Assembly: GCF_021655115.1 (NCBI RefSeq)
Contig: NZ_PPXY01000034.1
Span: 1-64,000 of the forward strand
Source: Clostridium sp. Cult3
GTDB taxonomy: Bacteria; Bacillota; Clostridia; Tissierellales; Tepidimicrobiaceae
DNA length: 64,000 nucleotides
Direction of reading: 5' to 3'
The position numbers and the translations under genes were made by a program. The notes beneath the pieces are model-generated. The model did not search any database. It saw only the letters and a program-made list of their open reading frames with translations, and had not been told where the DNA came from. This document shows, piece after piece, positions 7,220 to 16,372 of this stretch (positions within the stretch are counted from its first letter, which is position 1; each line of letters opens with the position of its first letter).

Positions 7220-7930
7220 GTGGAGGATTATCTGAGTATTGCTAACAGTTCTTTTATCTATGTACTAGGAATTATCATAGTGGTTTTTGTTATGATTCAG
7301 TCATTTATATTTCTTAGAAGGGCTTGGAAAGAAGGATTAAAAATAGGATTAAGTAAAGAAACTATGATAAACGCCATTAAATCCAGTGCTATTTTTTCCA
7401 TAGTTCCATCTTTACCAATAATCATATCATTGATTGCAATGGCACCAGTACTGGGATTGCCTTTCCCATGGATTAGACTTTCCGTAGTGGGTTCAGCACC
7501 TTATGAGCTTCTATCTGCAAATGTAGGAGCCCAAAGCATGGGAATCAAAGGGTTAGGTGGTGCAGGATATACTGCTGAGGTCTTTGCTAACTCCATGTGG
7601 GTCATGAGTTTTGGTATAATCTGGGGGCTTTTGCTAGTAATATTGTTCCTAAAAAAGCTTCAAAGCAAAATGGACAATATAAAGAAAAAGGATTCTCGAT
7701 GGTTAGAGATCCTTATCTCATCTCTATACTTTGGAATGCTTTCAGTATTTATCGGTCAACCGGTTGTTGAAGGTGGAGTCCCGCTAGCAACCATACTTTC
7801 TGGAGCAGCAATAATGACTTTTCTTACCTATATCATAAAACGATTTGAGATTAAATGGTTAAACAACTTTGCCTTAGCAATAAGTATGGTTGGGGCCATG
7901 GCATTGGCTATTCTGTATTCGAATATATAA
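7220..7930 (+). CDS. DUF5058 family membrane protein
   Basis: The 236-residue product is mostly hydrophobic, with about six membrane helices. It has loop signatures seen in DUF5058 proteins (APVLGLPFPWIRLSVVGSAP and GAQSMGIKGLGG). The start is GTG, with GAGGGGG nine bases upstream; nearby ATGs are out of frame. It is the first gene of an operon with a second membrane protein 13 bp downstream and an M20 peptidase after that. DUF5058 has no established function. Two unlike membrane subunits followed by a peptidase suggest a peptide or acylated-amino-acid transporter, which is inference from context. Confidence 0.8.
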   Translation: MEDYLSIANSSFIYVLGIIIVVFVMIQSFIFLRRAWKEGLKIGLSKETMINAIKSSAIFSIVPSLPIIISLIAMAPVLGLPFPWIRLSVVGSAPYELLSANVGAQSMGIKGLGGAGYTAEVFANSMWVMSFGIIWGLLLVILFLKKLQSKMDNIKKKDSRWLEILISSLYFGMLSVFIGQPVVEGGVPLATILSGAAIMTFLTYIIKRFEIKWLNNFALAISMVGAMALAILYSNI

Positions 7931-7943
7931 AGGAGGACTTCTA

Positions 7944-8609
7944 ATGGAAAAAGGGATAAAGATTGTTGATGATTATGACGAGAGGACCCATAGATTAGGC
8001 AGATTAACTGGGATATTAGCTTTAGGTTTGATATTTATGGTTCCAACTCTAGTCTGTATAAAGTTTAATATATTTCCACCTATAAAAAATGTGATTTCTG
8101 GTATTTTGACGATTTGGATGCTAGAGCTACCTATTTGTATAGCTGAGGTATTAACCTACACTCCTATGTTAGGAACAGGGGCTTCCTACTTAGTATTTGT
8201 AACGGGCAACTTAACCAATCTTAAGATTCCTTGTGCAACTATGAGCATGGAAATAGCTGGTGTCAAACCTTCTACAAAGGAGGGAGATATAATATCCACC
8301 ATTTCCGTTGCAGCCTCTTCTATTGTGACAGAAGGAATTATTATAATTGGCCTTATAGCCATAGTACCCTTAACACCAATACTAAGTTCACCAGTATTAG
8401 CACCTGCCTTTGAAAATATCCTTCCTGCTCTATTTGGTGGATTGGGCGCCTATTGGATATTAAAGGGATGGAAATTAGCTGTTACACCCCTTTTGGTAAC
8501 TGTAATCATTTCCCTATTTATCGATGTAGAACCAGGAGCGCTTATACCCGTATGTGGGCTAGTATCCGTCTTAGCAGCTAGATTTATGTATAAAAAGGGA
8601 TGGATATAA
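7944..8609 (+). CDS. Multipass membrane protein, partner of DUF5058 protein
   Basis: The 221-residue product has a short charged cytosolic N-terminus (KIVDDYDERTHRLGRLTG) and then about six membrane segments. These are joined by proline-rich loops such as LTYTPMLGTGASYLVFVTGN and VPLTPILSSPVLAPAFENIL. The ATG at 7944 has AGGAGG seven bases before it; a longer upstream reading would overlap the DUF5058 coding end. I do not recognise a characterised family. Its fixed position after DUF5058, with similar size and topology, suggests that the two form one heteromeric carrier. Confidence 0.75.
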   Translation: MEKGIKIVDDYDERTHRLGRLTGILALGLIFMVPTLVCIKFNIFPPIKNVISGILTIWMLELPICIAEVLTYTPMLGTGASYLVFVTGNLTNLKIPCATMSMEIAGVKPSTKEGDIISTISVAASSIVTEGIIIIGLIAIVPLTPILSSPVLAPAFENILPALFGGLGAYWILKGWKLAVTPLLVTVIISLFIDVEPGALIPVCGLVSVLAARFMYKKGWI

Positions 8610-8627
8610 TATTGGAGGTGAATTAAT

Positions 8628-10079
8628 ATGGGTTTAAAACTTGTAATTACAGGGATATTCGTTTTAATTATCATAGTTATCATAAGGGCTTTGATGTTAA
8701 AACCAAAGAAAGCTTCTATAAGAGAGAAGGCTCAAATAGATATAGATGTACAAGGAGCAGCAGAAAAGCTATCTGAAATGGTCAAATGCAAGACCATATC
8801 ATCAAGAGATCCATCAAAGACAGACTATAATGAGTTTAAAAAACTACAGGATTATATGGATAGTGCCTTCCCTCTAGTCCACTTGAATCTAAAAAAGGAA
8901 ACCGTAAATGGTTATGGACTCCTTTATACTTGGAAGGGCAAAGAAGAAGGGAAAAAACCTATACTATTAATGTCCCATATGGACGTGGTAGCCATAGAAG
9001 ATGGAACGGAAAAGGATTGGGAATACCCTCCCTTTAGTGGAGCCATAGAGGAAGGCTTCGTTTGGGGCAGAGGTACTTTGGATATAAAGATACAAGTCCT
9101 TTCAATTCTGGAAGCGGTGGAAACCCTTCTTAAAGAAGGCTATGAACCGGATAGGGATATATACCTAGCCTTTGGATTTGATGAGGAAGTAGGTGGATAC
9201 CAAGGTTCCACCTATATTGCTCAATTGTTAAAAGAAAGAAATATAGAATTTGATTTCGTATTAGACGAAGGCGGCTGTGTAACGGAAGGAGGGATAGAAG
9301 GCATATTCAAGCCAATAGCTGTCGTAGGGATTGGTGAGAAGGGATATGCAGATATAGAATTTGTAGCAGAAAGTGGTGGCGGTCATGCATCTATGCCTCC
9401 TAGGCATACAGCTGTAGGGGAGATAAGTAGGGCTATAGTAGATTTGGAAAAAAGGCCCATGAAAACAAAGATAACGGAACCAGTAAAGGAAATGCTTAGG
9501 TATGTAGGACCAGAGATGAGCTTTTTAAACAGGATAATCATTGGAAATCTATGGCTGTTTGGAGGAATATTTAAAAAGATATTTGCAGCTAATTCCTCGG
9601 GAAATGCACTATTGAGAACTACTGCAGCCCCAACCATTATCGAAGGTAGTAATTCGCCTAATGTATTAGCCCAAAAAAGCAGAGCAGTTGTAAATTTTAG
9701 GATATTGCCAGGAGAGACGAGCAGTGAATTGATAGAGCATATTGAAAGAACTATACACAACCCAAATATAAAGATTGTTCCTCAGAGAGTAGATGAACCA
9801 TCTAATATATCTAGCACCAGATCCAAGGGATACAAGATAATAGAGGAGACCATATACCAAGTATTTATAGACTCCTTAACCACCCCTTATTTGTCCCTTG
9901 GCAGTACAGATGCTAGGAAATACCAGATCGTCTGTGACAATATATATAGATTTTCTCCCTATCAAATAAGCACAGAAGACCTAAGCCGTATGCATGGAAC
10001 CAACGAGAGAATATCCTTTGATAATATTGAGAAGGGAATAGATTTTTTCATTCAATTGATTATAAACTCAACAAACTAA
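8628..10079 (+). CDS. Membrane-anchored M20 family metallopeptidase
   Basis: The 483-residue product begins with a single membrane helix (residues 4-24) followed by a complete M20 dizinc hydrolase. Zinc ligands are His117, Asp152, Glu187, Asp213 and His456, with catalytic Asp119 and Glu186 (MSHMDVV, GTLDIK, FDEEVGG, LDEGG, RMHGT). A lid/dimerisation domain lies at about 240-370. Overall it resembles PM20D1/carboxypeptidase S-type enzymes, which hydrolyse peptides or N-acyl amino acids. The helix would tether it to the membrane beside the two transport-like proteins encoded just upstream. GGAGGTG precedes the ATG. Substrate unknown. Confidence 0.88.
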   Translation: MGLKLVITGIFVLIIIVIIRALMLKPKKASIREKAQIDIDVQGAAEKLSEMVKCKTISSRDPSKTDYNEFKKLQDYMDSAFPLVHLNLKKETVNGYGLLYTWKGKEEGKKPILLMSHMDVVAIEDGTEKDWEYPPFSGAIEEGFVWGRGTLDIKIQVLSILEAVETLLKEGYEPDRDIYLAFGFDEEVGGYQGSTYIAQLLKERNIEFDFVLDEGGCVTEGGIEGIFKPIAVVGIGEKGYADIEFVAESGGGHASMPPRHTAVGEISRAIVDLEKRPMKTKITEPVKEMLRYVGPEMSFLNRIIIGNLWLFGGIFKKIFAANSSGNALLRTTAAPTIIEGSNSPNVLAQKSRAVVNFRILPGETSSELIEHIERTIHNPNIKIVPQRVDEPSNISSTRSKGYKIIEETIYQVFIDSLTTPYLSLGSTDARKYQIVCDNIYRFSPYQISTEDLSRMHGTNERISFDNIEKGIDFFIQLIINSTN

Positions 10080-10081
10080 TG

Positions 10082-10129
10082 CAAGAGGGGCGGATCTTTT
10101 GCTCATGAAAAAGATCTGCCCCTAGTGTA
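10082..10129. repeat. Hairpin repeat H2 (copy 2), probable terminator
   Basis: GGGGCGGATCTTTT pairs with AAAAGATCTGCCCC across a GCTCATGA loop, 13 of 14 pairs plus one G-U. The unit begins 2 bp after the M20 stop. It differs from H1 at a few stem bases on both arms and keeps the fold. Confidence 0.75.
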
Positions 10130-10271
10130 TTTTGTATTACTAAAGAAGCTATCTAGAAGTGGATCCATAAAAACTAGTTATTCGGAGCTGACCCATACCA
10201 ATATTGTCAATGAAGATGATGGAAGATGTGAAGAGAATATTATAATTATAAAAACCTTTTCCTAAAAAGGC

Positions 10272-10330
10272 TTTACAAATATTAAAAAATAGTATATCCT
10301 TTATATAAAGGGTGTGCAAGCGGTTGCACA
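10272..10330 (+). promoter_or_regulatory. Maltodextrin-operon promoter and LacI-family operator
   Basis: TTTACA (10272-10277) and TATCCT (10295-10300) are spaced 17 bp. Just downstream, 10313-10330 is an 18-bp palindrome, TGTGCAAGCGGTTGCACA, matching in 8 of 9 half-site positions with the central CG typical of LacI/GalR operators. It overlaps the expected transcription start, a repressing position. The operon's last gene encodes a LacI-type regulator. Confidence 0.75.
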
Positions 10331-10354
10331 AATTTATTGCAAGAGGAGACGGGT

Positions 10355-12493
10355 ATGAAAACATATAAATTAAAAAATGACACAAAGATATTTGAATACG
10401 GCCATCCCATAGAGACTGGGGCTGTAGTTGAAGCAAAGATAAAAACAAAATTGGAAGAAGATTTATATATTCGATTTGAAGAGGGGCATGCTAAAATTTC
10501 CCTAAAGCTTTTACCAGAGGATGTGGTATTTGGCCTTGGTGGAAATCTAGGGGGAATCAACAAGAGAGGTAGACTATATGAATCCTATTGTACCGACGAA
10601 CCTTTGCATATTGAAGATAGGGCTAAGCTATATGCAGCTCACAATTTTTTTATAATATCAGGAGAGGAAGCCAGGGGATATTTCATCGATTTTCCTAGTA
10701 GGATTAAATACGATGTGGGATATTACGACAAGAATTATCTTAATATTGAAATTTGTGGACAAGATTTTTATATTTACATAATTGAAGGAAAAGATGCAGA
10801 AGAAGTTTCAAGGAAGTTCTTAGAAATAATCGGCAGGTCCTATATTCCGCCTAAATGGGCTTTTGGATACTTTCAAAGCCGATGGGGATATAAGGATAAG
10901 GATGAGGTTAGAAAGGTCTACGAAAACTTTAGGGAGAACGATATCCCATTAGAGGGGATTTTCCTAGATCTAGACTATATGGAGGATTTCAAAGATTTTA
11001 CTATATCGGATGAGAAATTTAGTGGATTTAAGGAATTTGTAGAGGATTTAAAAAGAGATGGCCTATATCTAGTACCTATAATAGACGCTGGTGTGAAGGT
11101 GGAAAAAGGCTACCACATTTACGAGGAAGGCATTGCAGGAGATCATTTCTGCAAAGATGAAGAGGGAAAACCCTATGAAGGGGTAGTATGGCCAGGGAAA
11201 GTCCATTTTCCAGATTTCATGAAGGAAGAAACTCAACTGTGGTTTGGTTCTAAATATAAGATCTTAACGGACTGTGGGATTGAAGGCTTTTGGAATGATA
11301 TGAATGAGCCAGCTATATTTTATGAACCAAAAGCTTTAGATGCAGCCATTCAGTATGCGCAGGAACAAAAGGGCAAGGATTTAGATGTATTTTCCTATTT
11401 TGAATTGAAGGATAATTTTACAAATCTAGCTAACAAGGACTCATACTATAAGAATTTTTATCATGAAATAGATGGAAAAAGATTTTCTAACGACGAAGTT
11501 CACAATCTGTACGGTTATTACATGACTAAATCCGCCAACTTAGGCTTAACAAGATTGTTAAAGGACAAGAGGTTTTTATTAATATCTAGAGCATCTTCCA
11601 TTGGAATGCATAGATATGGCGGCATTTGGACAGGGGACAACTCCTCTTGGTGGTCCCATTTAGAGCAAAATATTAAGATGCTACCGTCCTTAAATATGTG
11701 TGGGTTCTTCTATATAGGTGCAGATACTGGTGGCTTTGGAGGCAATTGCAATGGAGAGCTTTTGACTAGATGGCTACAATTAAGCATATTTACGCCATTG
11801 TTAAGGAATCATTCTGCTATTGGCTGCAACAATCAGGAACCCTATGTTTTTACAGAAGAGGTACTTGAAAATACTAGAAATTTAATCAAGGCAAGATATA
11901 GCCTAATTCCCTATATATATTCAGAATATATGAAGGCTGTAAACAACTATACTTTAATGTTCAAACCTTTATCCTTTGAATTTCAGGGAACTTTAGCTGA
12001 AGAAGCAGAAGACCAAATTCTATTAGGAGATCAGTTAATGCTTGCACCAGTATATGACTCCAATCGTAGAGGAAGATACGTATATTTCCCAGAGGAGATG
12101 CTAGAGGTATCTTTCTTGGAGGAAGATATGACTACGACTATAAGGAAAAAGGGAATTTACTATATAGAATATGGACTGGAAGATTTGAAATTCTTTTTAA
12201 GGAAGAACTCAATCCTTCCTTACGTTAAGCCTTCTAAAAATGTAAAGGAATTGGATCTGAAAAACATAGAGATATTAGCCTATGTAGATGATGAGGCTAT
12301 ATATGAACTATACGACGATGATGGCAAAAGCTATGATTCAAGCTATTCAACTAATATAAATATAGTTAAAAAGACAGAGGATTATGATGTAAAAGTGGAT
12401 AATGACAATCCCTCTATAGAAAATATAAATATTAAAATTATTGACTCTAAAAACAATATCAAACATAAAGAAATTTTGATCAGAGGAGAATAA
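10355..12493 (+). CDS. GH31 alpha-glucosidase
   Basis: The 712-residue product is a glycoside hydrolase family 31 enzyme. The nucleophile is Asp315 in GFWNDMNEPAIF and the acid/base is Asp428 in WTGDNSSWW. The N-terminal beta-sandwich contains FGLGGNLGGINKRG, the catalytic barrel starts near FGYFQSRWGYKDKDE, and the protein ends in beta-sandwich domains. GH31 enzymes release glucose from alpha-linked oligosaccharides. There is no signal peptide, so it acts in the cytosol on imported maltodextrins. The ATG at 10355 follows GAGGAGA; an in-frame TTG six codons earlier is less likely. First gene of the operon, 1 bp before malQ. Confidence 0.93.
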   Translation: MKTYKLKNDTKIFEYGHPIETGAVVEAKIKTKLEEDLYIRFEEGHAKISLKLLPEDVVFGLGGNLGGINKRGRLYESYCTDEPLHIEDRAKLYAAHNFFIISGEEARGYFIDFPSRIKYDVGYYDKNYLNIEICGQDFYIYIIEGKDAEEVSRKFLEIIGRSYIPPKWAFGYFQSRWGYKDKDEVRKVYENFRENDIPLEGIFLDLDYMEDFKDFTISDEKFSGFKEFVEDLKRDGLYLVPIIDAGVKVEKGYHIYEEGIAGDHFCKDEEGKPYEGVVWPGKVHFPDFMKEETQLWFGSKYKILTDCGIEGFWNDMNEPAIFYEPKALDAAIQYAQEQKGKDLDVFSYFELKDNFTNLANKDSYYKNFYHEIDGKRFSNDEVHNLYGYYMTKSANLGLTRLLKDKRFLLISRASSIGMHRYGGIWTGDNSSWWSHLEQNIKMLPSLNMCGFFYIGADTGGFGGNCNGELLTRWLQLSIFTPLLRNHSAIGCNNQEPYVFTEEVLENTRNLIKARYSLIPYIYSEYMKAVNNYTLMFKPLSFEFQGTLAEEAEDQILLGDQLMLAPVYDSNRRGRYVYFPEEMLEVSFLEEDMTTTIRKKGIYYIEYGLEDLKFFLRKNSILPYVKPSKNVKELDLKNIEILAYVDDEAIYELYDDDGKSYDSSYSTNINIVKKTEDYDVKVDNDNPSIENINIKIIDSKNNIKHKEILIRGE

Positions 12494-12494
12494 T

Positions 12495-13976
12495 ATGGCA
12501 AAAAAACGATCAAGCGGAATTTTAATGCATATATCTTCATTGCCTGGTGAATATGGAATTGGAGATTTTGGTAAAGAAGCTTATAAATTTGTTGATTTTT
12601 TAGCAAAAGCAAATCAAAGGAATTGGCAAGTATTGCCTTTGGGAATTACAAGCTTTGGTGACTCCCCCTACCAATCATTTTCTGCCTTTGCTGGGAATCC
12701 CTATTTTATAGATTTAGATGAATTTATTGAAAGGGGATACTTGACCAAAGATGAAATCAACAGTTTTGATTTGGGGAGGGATCCTAGCAGGGTAGACTAT
12801 GGTTTGTTATATAAAAACAAGATGGAGCTTTTGAGAATAGCCTATGGGCGAGCTAAAGACTCTATGAAAGAAGAACTTAATGATTTCTATAGGGACAATA
12901 GGGACTGGCTTAGGGAGTTTGGCCTATTCATGGCTATAAAGGAATACCAGGATAACAGATCCTGGATGCTTTGGGATGAAGAATATAGAAAAATAAATTC
13001 TATAGAAGTACAGGACTTTGAAAAACAAAATGAGGATTCAATTTACTTTTGGGTTTTTACACAGTATTTTTTTACAGAACAATGGATTAGGCTTAAAAAT
13101 TATGCAAATGAAAATGGGATAAATATCATTGGAGATCTACCAATATATGTAGCTGAAGATAGTTCTGATGTATGGGCAAATCCAGAATTATTCAATTTAG
13201 ATGAAAACTTGGTGCCAATAACCATATCTGGTTGTCCTCCCGATGCCTTTTCTATAAAAGGACAGCTTTGGGGAAATCCAATCTATAACTGGGATGCCAT
13301 GGGAAAGGATGAATATAGTTGGTGGATCAAAAGATTTGAATACAGTTTTAAACTATTTGATGTACTTAGAATCGATCATTTTAGGGGGTTTGAGTCCTAT
13401 TGGGAAGTGAAATATGGAGCTGAAGATGCGGTAGATGGACAATGGACTAAGGGACCAGGGATAAAACTATTTAATAAACTCAAAGAGGAATTAGGAGATT
13501 TAAATATAATAGCTGAGGACTTAGGTTTTTTAACAGAAGATGTAAAAAAACTACTTGAGGAATCTGGATTTCCTGGGATGAAGGTATTGCAATTTGCTTT
13601 TGATTCAAGAGAAGAAAGCGATTATCTTCCCCACAATTATGATAAAAATTGTGTAGTATACACTGGTACCCATGATAATTCCACAGTAGTGGGATGGTGT
13701 TCTAGTGCAGATAAAGAAGATGTAAACTATGCAATTGAATACTTAAAACTAGACGTTCATGAGGGGGTGAATTGGGGTTTTATAAGAGGTGCTTGGAGTT
13801 CAACAGCTTACCTAGCTATAAGCACTATGCAAGACCTTCTAGGTTTAGACGATTCAGCTAGAATGAATATTCCTTCTACGGTTGGAGGCAACTGGACCTG
13901 GAGAATGAAAAAGGAAGATATTACAGAGGAGATAACAAAAAAATTAAGGGATTTAACAAGAATTTATAGGAGGTGA
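12495..13976 (+). CDS. malQ: 4-alpha-glucanotransferase (amylomaltase, GH77)
   Basis: The 493-residue product has the short bacterial MalQ architecture. It opens with SSGILMHISSLPGEYGIGDF, followed by QVLPLG and the GH77 core. The nucleophile is Asp294 (VLRIDHFRGF), the acid/base Glu341 (IIAEDLG) and the stabiliser Asp394 (YTGTHDN). It transfers alpha-1,4-glucan chains between maltodextrins, releasing glucose and making longer chains that the phosphorylase downstream can use. GH31 ends 1 bp before it and the phosphorylase begins 4 bp after it, so these three genes are tightly coupled. Confidence 0.95.
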   Translation: MAKKRSSGILMHISSLPGEYGIGDFGKEAYKFVDFLAKANQRNWQVLPLGITSFGDSPYQSFSAFAGNPYFIDLDEFIERGYLTKDEINSFDLGRDPSRVDYGLLYKNKMELLRIAYGRAKDSMKEELNDFYRDNRDWLREFGLFMAIKEYQDNRSWMLWDEEYRKINSIEVQDFEKQNEDSIYFWVFTQYFFTEQWIRLKNYANENGINIIGDLPIYVAEDSSDVWANPELFNLDENLVPITISGCPPDAFSIKGQLWGNPIYNWDAMGKDEYSWWIKRFEYSFKLFDVLRIDHFRGFESYWEVKYGAEDAVDGQWTKGPGIKLFNKLKEELGDLNIIAEDLGFLTEDVKKLLEESGFPGMKVLQFAFDSREESDYLPHNYDKNCVVYTGTHDNSTVVGWCSSADKEDVNYAIEYLKLDVHEGVNWGFIRGAWSSTAYLAISTMQDLLGLDDSARMNIPSTVGGNWTWRMKKEDITEEITKKLRDLTRIYRR

Positions 13977-13980
13977 CCCT

Positions 13981-16344
13981 TTGGAAGATAAGGAAAAAAT
14001 GATGGAAAGAATAGAAGCCTATGCTTTGACTACATTTGGGAAAGATTTTATTTACTGTGATGACAAAGAAAAATATATTGCTCTAGTTAAAGCATTGATG
14101 GAGGATATAATACCTAAATGGAACGCCTCCCTTAAAAAACATGAGGATGAAAAGAAAGCTTATTATCTTTCAGCTGAATACTTGATGGGAAGAGCATTGA
14201 GCAACAATCTAATCAATATGAATATACAATCTGAAGTAAAAGAATTGCTAGAAGAATGGGGCATAGACTACAACCGTATTGAAGAAGCAGAGGAAGATGC
14301 AGGTTTAGGAAATGGTGGTTTAGGAAGATTGGCTGCTTGTTTCTTGGATTCAGCGGCGACTCTAAACTATCCCTTAATGGGATATGGAATCAGGTATGAA
14401 TATGGAATATTTCGCCAAAAGTTTGAAGATGGATTTCAAGTAGAAGAAGGAGATGATTGGCTTAAGCTTGGAGATCCTTGGTCTATAAGAAAGGATAAGG
14501 AAAAAGTTCTAGTGAGTTTTGCAGATGGGGATGTGTTAGCAGTTCCCTATGATACTCCAATTATAGGCTATGGTGGAGGTACCATAAACACCTTAAGACT
14601 ATGGCAAGCAGAGGCCATCGATCCCTTTGATTTAGATGAGTTCAACAAACAGAACTATGATCTATCTGTAAAGGAGAAAAATAAGGCAGAGACCATATCC
14701 AAAGTCCTGTATCCAAATGATACAAAGGATGAAGGGAAGATACTAAGGTTAAAACAACAATACTTCTTTGCTTCTGCTTCCTTACAGGATTTAGTTAAGA
14801 AACATCTAGATAAATACAATACTTTGGATAACTTCCATCAACTACATGCAATACAGCTAAACGATACTCATCCAACGGTGGCTATTCCCGAATTGATGAG
14901 AATTTTAACCAAGGTCTACAATATGGATTGGGATAAATCTTGGAATATAGTAGTCAATACCTTTGCCTATACAAACCATACCATTATGCAAGAAGCACTG
15001 GAGAGGTGGCCTGTAAGGATATTCAAATCCTTGCTACCTGAGATATATGAAATAGTCGAGAAGATAAATAGGAATCTAGTAGAAGAACTTGAAAGAAAGG
15101 GTATCCCCTATGAGGAGATAGAGGAGTTAAAGATAATAGAAAAGGACAACATCAAGATGGCATATCTTGCAATATATGGCACTCACTCCACCAATGGGGT
15201 AGCAAAAGTTCATTCGGATATATTAGCAAAAAGGGAATTGAACAACTGGTACAAAGTATATCCAGAAAGATTTAACAACAAGACCAATGGAATAACCCAG
15301 AGAAGATGGCTACTAAAGGCCAATCCAGAACTATCAGAGTTGATTACAGAGCTGTTGGGCTCAAAGACTTGGATAACCAATCTAGAAGAATTAAAAAGAT
15401 TAGAAAGCTATAAGGATGATGAGGAAGTTCTAAAGAGATTCTTAGACATCAAGCAGACTAAGAAGAATCAGCTAGCTGAATATATAAGGATCCAGGAGGG
15501 CATAGATATAGATCCCTATTCCATATTCGATATTCAGATCAAGAGATTTCACGAGTATAAAAGGCAGCTTTTGAATGCTTTCCATGTACTAGATCTATAC
15601 TATAGGCTCAAAGATAATCCAGACCTGGATATAGTAAATAGAACCTTCATATTTGGAGGAAAAGCAGCACCAGGATATGATAGGGCTAAAGGGATTATAA
15701 AGTATATAAACGAAATCAAAGAACTGATAAACAACGACAAGGATATAGATGGGAAGATCAAAGTAGTATTTGTAACTAACTATGGAGTTTCCTATGGGGA
15801 AAAGCTTTTTTCTGCAGCTGATATATCAGAACAGATTTCTACTGCTGGAAAAGAAGCTTCAGGTACTGGAAATATGAAGTTTATGTTAAATGGCACTCCT
15901 ACCATTGGAACATTAGATGGAGCAAATATCGAAATAGTAGAAGAAGCAGGAGAGGAGAACAATTTCATATTTGGATTAAAGGTTGAGGATATTGAAAGAA
16001 TAAAATCCACCTATGATCCGAAGGAATACTATGAGAAAACAGAAGGGCTTAAAAGAGTAGTAGATTCCCTAGTAGATGGAAGCTTTGGAGATGGAGGTAA
16101 TGGCATATTTAAAGAGCTTCATGATTCTATATTGAAGGGTGCATCATGGCATAGACCCGATGCATATTATCTGATGAAGGATTTTGATAGCTATAGGAAA
16201 GCTCAGCAAAGGGTTAATGACGCCTATATGGATAGAATATCCTGGGCACAAAAATGTTGGGTAAACATGGCCAATGCCGGTAGATTTAGTTCTGATAGAA
16301 CTATAGAGCAATATGCTAAAGAAATATGGGGTATTGGGAATTAG
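13981..16344 (+). CDS. Glycogen/maltodextrin phosphorylase (GT35)
   Basis: The 787-residue product is a full-length alpha-glucan phosphorylase. It has YYLSAEYLMGRAL, GLGNGGLGRLAACFLDSAAT and the pyridoxal-phosphate Lys633 in SGTGNMKFMLNG. It converts alpha-1,4-glucans and phosphate to glucose-1-phosphate. The start is TTG, supported by AGGAGGTGA seven bases upstream; the next ATG lies seven codons in. Location in the mal operon suggests maltodextrin rather than storage glycogen as main substrate, although the enzyme could act on both. Confidence 0.95.
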   Translation: MEDKEKMMERIEAYALTTFGKDFIYCDDKEKYIALVKALMEDIIPKWNASLKKHEDEKKAYYLSAEYLMGRALSNNLINMNIQSEVKELLEEWGIDYNRIEEAEEDAGLGNGGLGRLAACFLDSAATLNYPLMGYGIRYEYGIFRQKFEDGFQVEEGDDWLKLGDPWSIRKDKEKVLVSFADGDVLAVPYDTPIIGYGGGTINTLRLWQAEAIDPFDLDEFNKQNYDLSVKEKNKAETISKVLYPNDTKDEGKILRLKQQYFFASASLQDLVKKHLDKYNTLDNFHQLHAIQLNDTHPTVAIPELMRILTKVYNMDWDKSWNIVVNTFAYTNHTIMQEALERWPVRIFKSLLPEIYEIVEKINRNLVEELERKGIPYEEIEELKIIEKDNIKMAYLAIYGTHSTNGVAKVHSDILAKRELNNWYKVYPERFNNKTNGITQRRWLLKANPELSELITELLGSKTWITNLEELKRLESYKDDEEVLKRFLDIKQTKKNQLAEYIRIQEGIDIDPYSIFDIQIKRFHEYKRQLLNAFHVLDLYYRLKDNPDLDIVNRTFIFGGKAAPGYDRAKGIIKYINEIKELINNDKDIDGKIKVVFVTNYGVSYGEKLFSAADISEQISTAGKEASGTGNMKFMLNGTPTIGTLDGANIEIVEEAGEENNFIFGLKVEDIERIKSTYDPKEYYEKTEGLKRVVDSLVDGSFGDGGNGIFKELHDSILKGASWHRPDAYYLMKDFDSYRKAQQRVNDAYMDRISWAQKCWVNMANAGRFSSDRTIEQYAKEIWGIGN

Positions 16345-16372
16345 TATTATATAAAAATTAGGAGGGAATGAG

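Noticed and set aside
10120-10260. About 45-codon frame (GTG start) between hairpin H2 and the maltodextrin promoter
   Set aside because: It has no ribosome site, begins within the repeat hairpin and resembles no family; at most a remnant.
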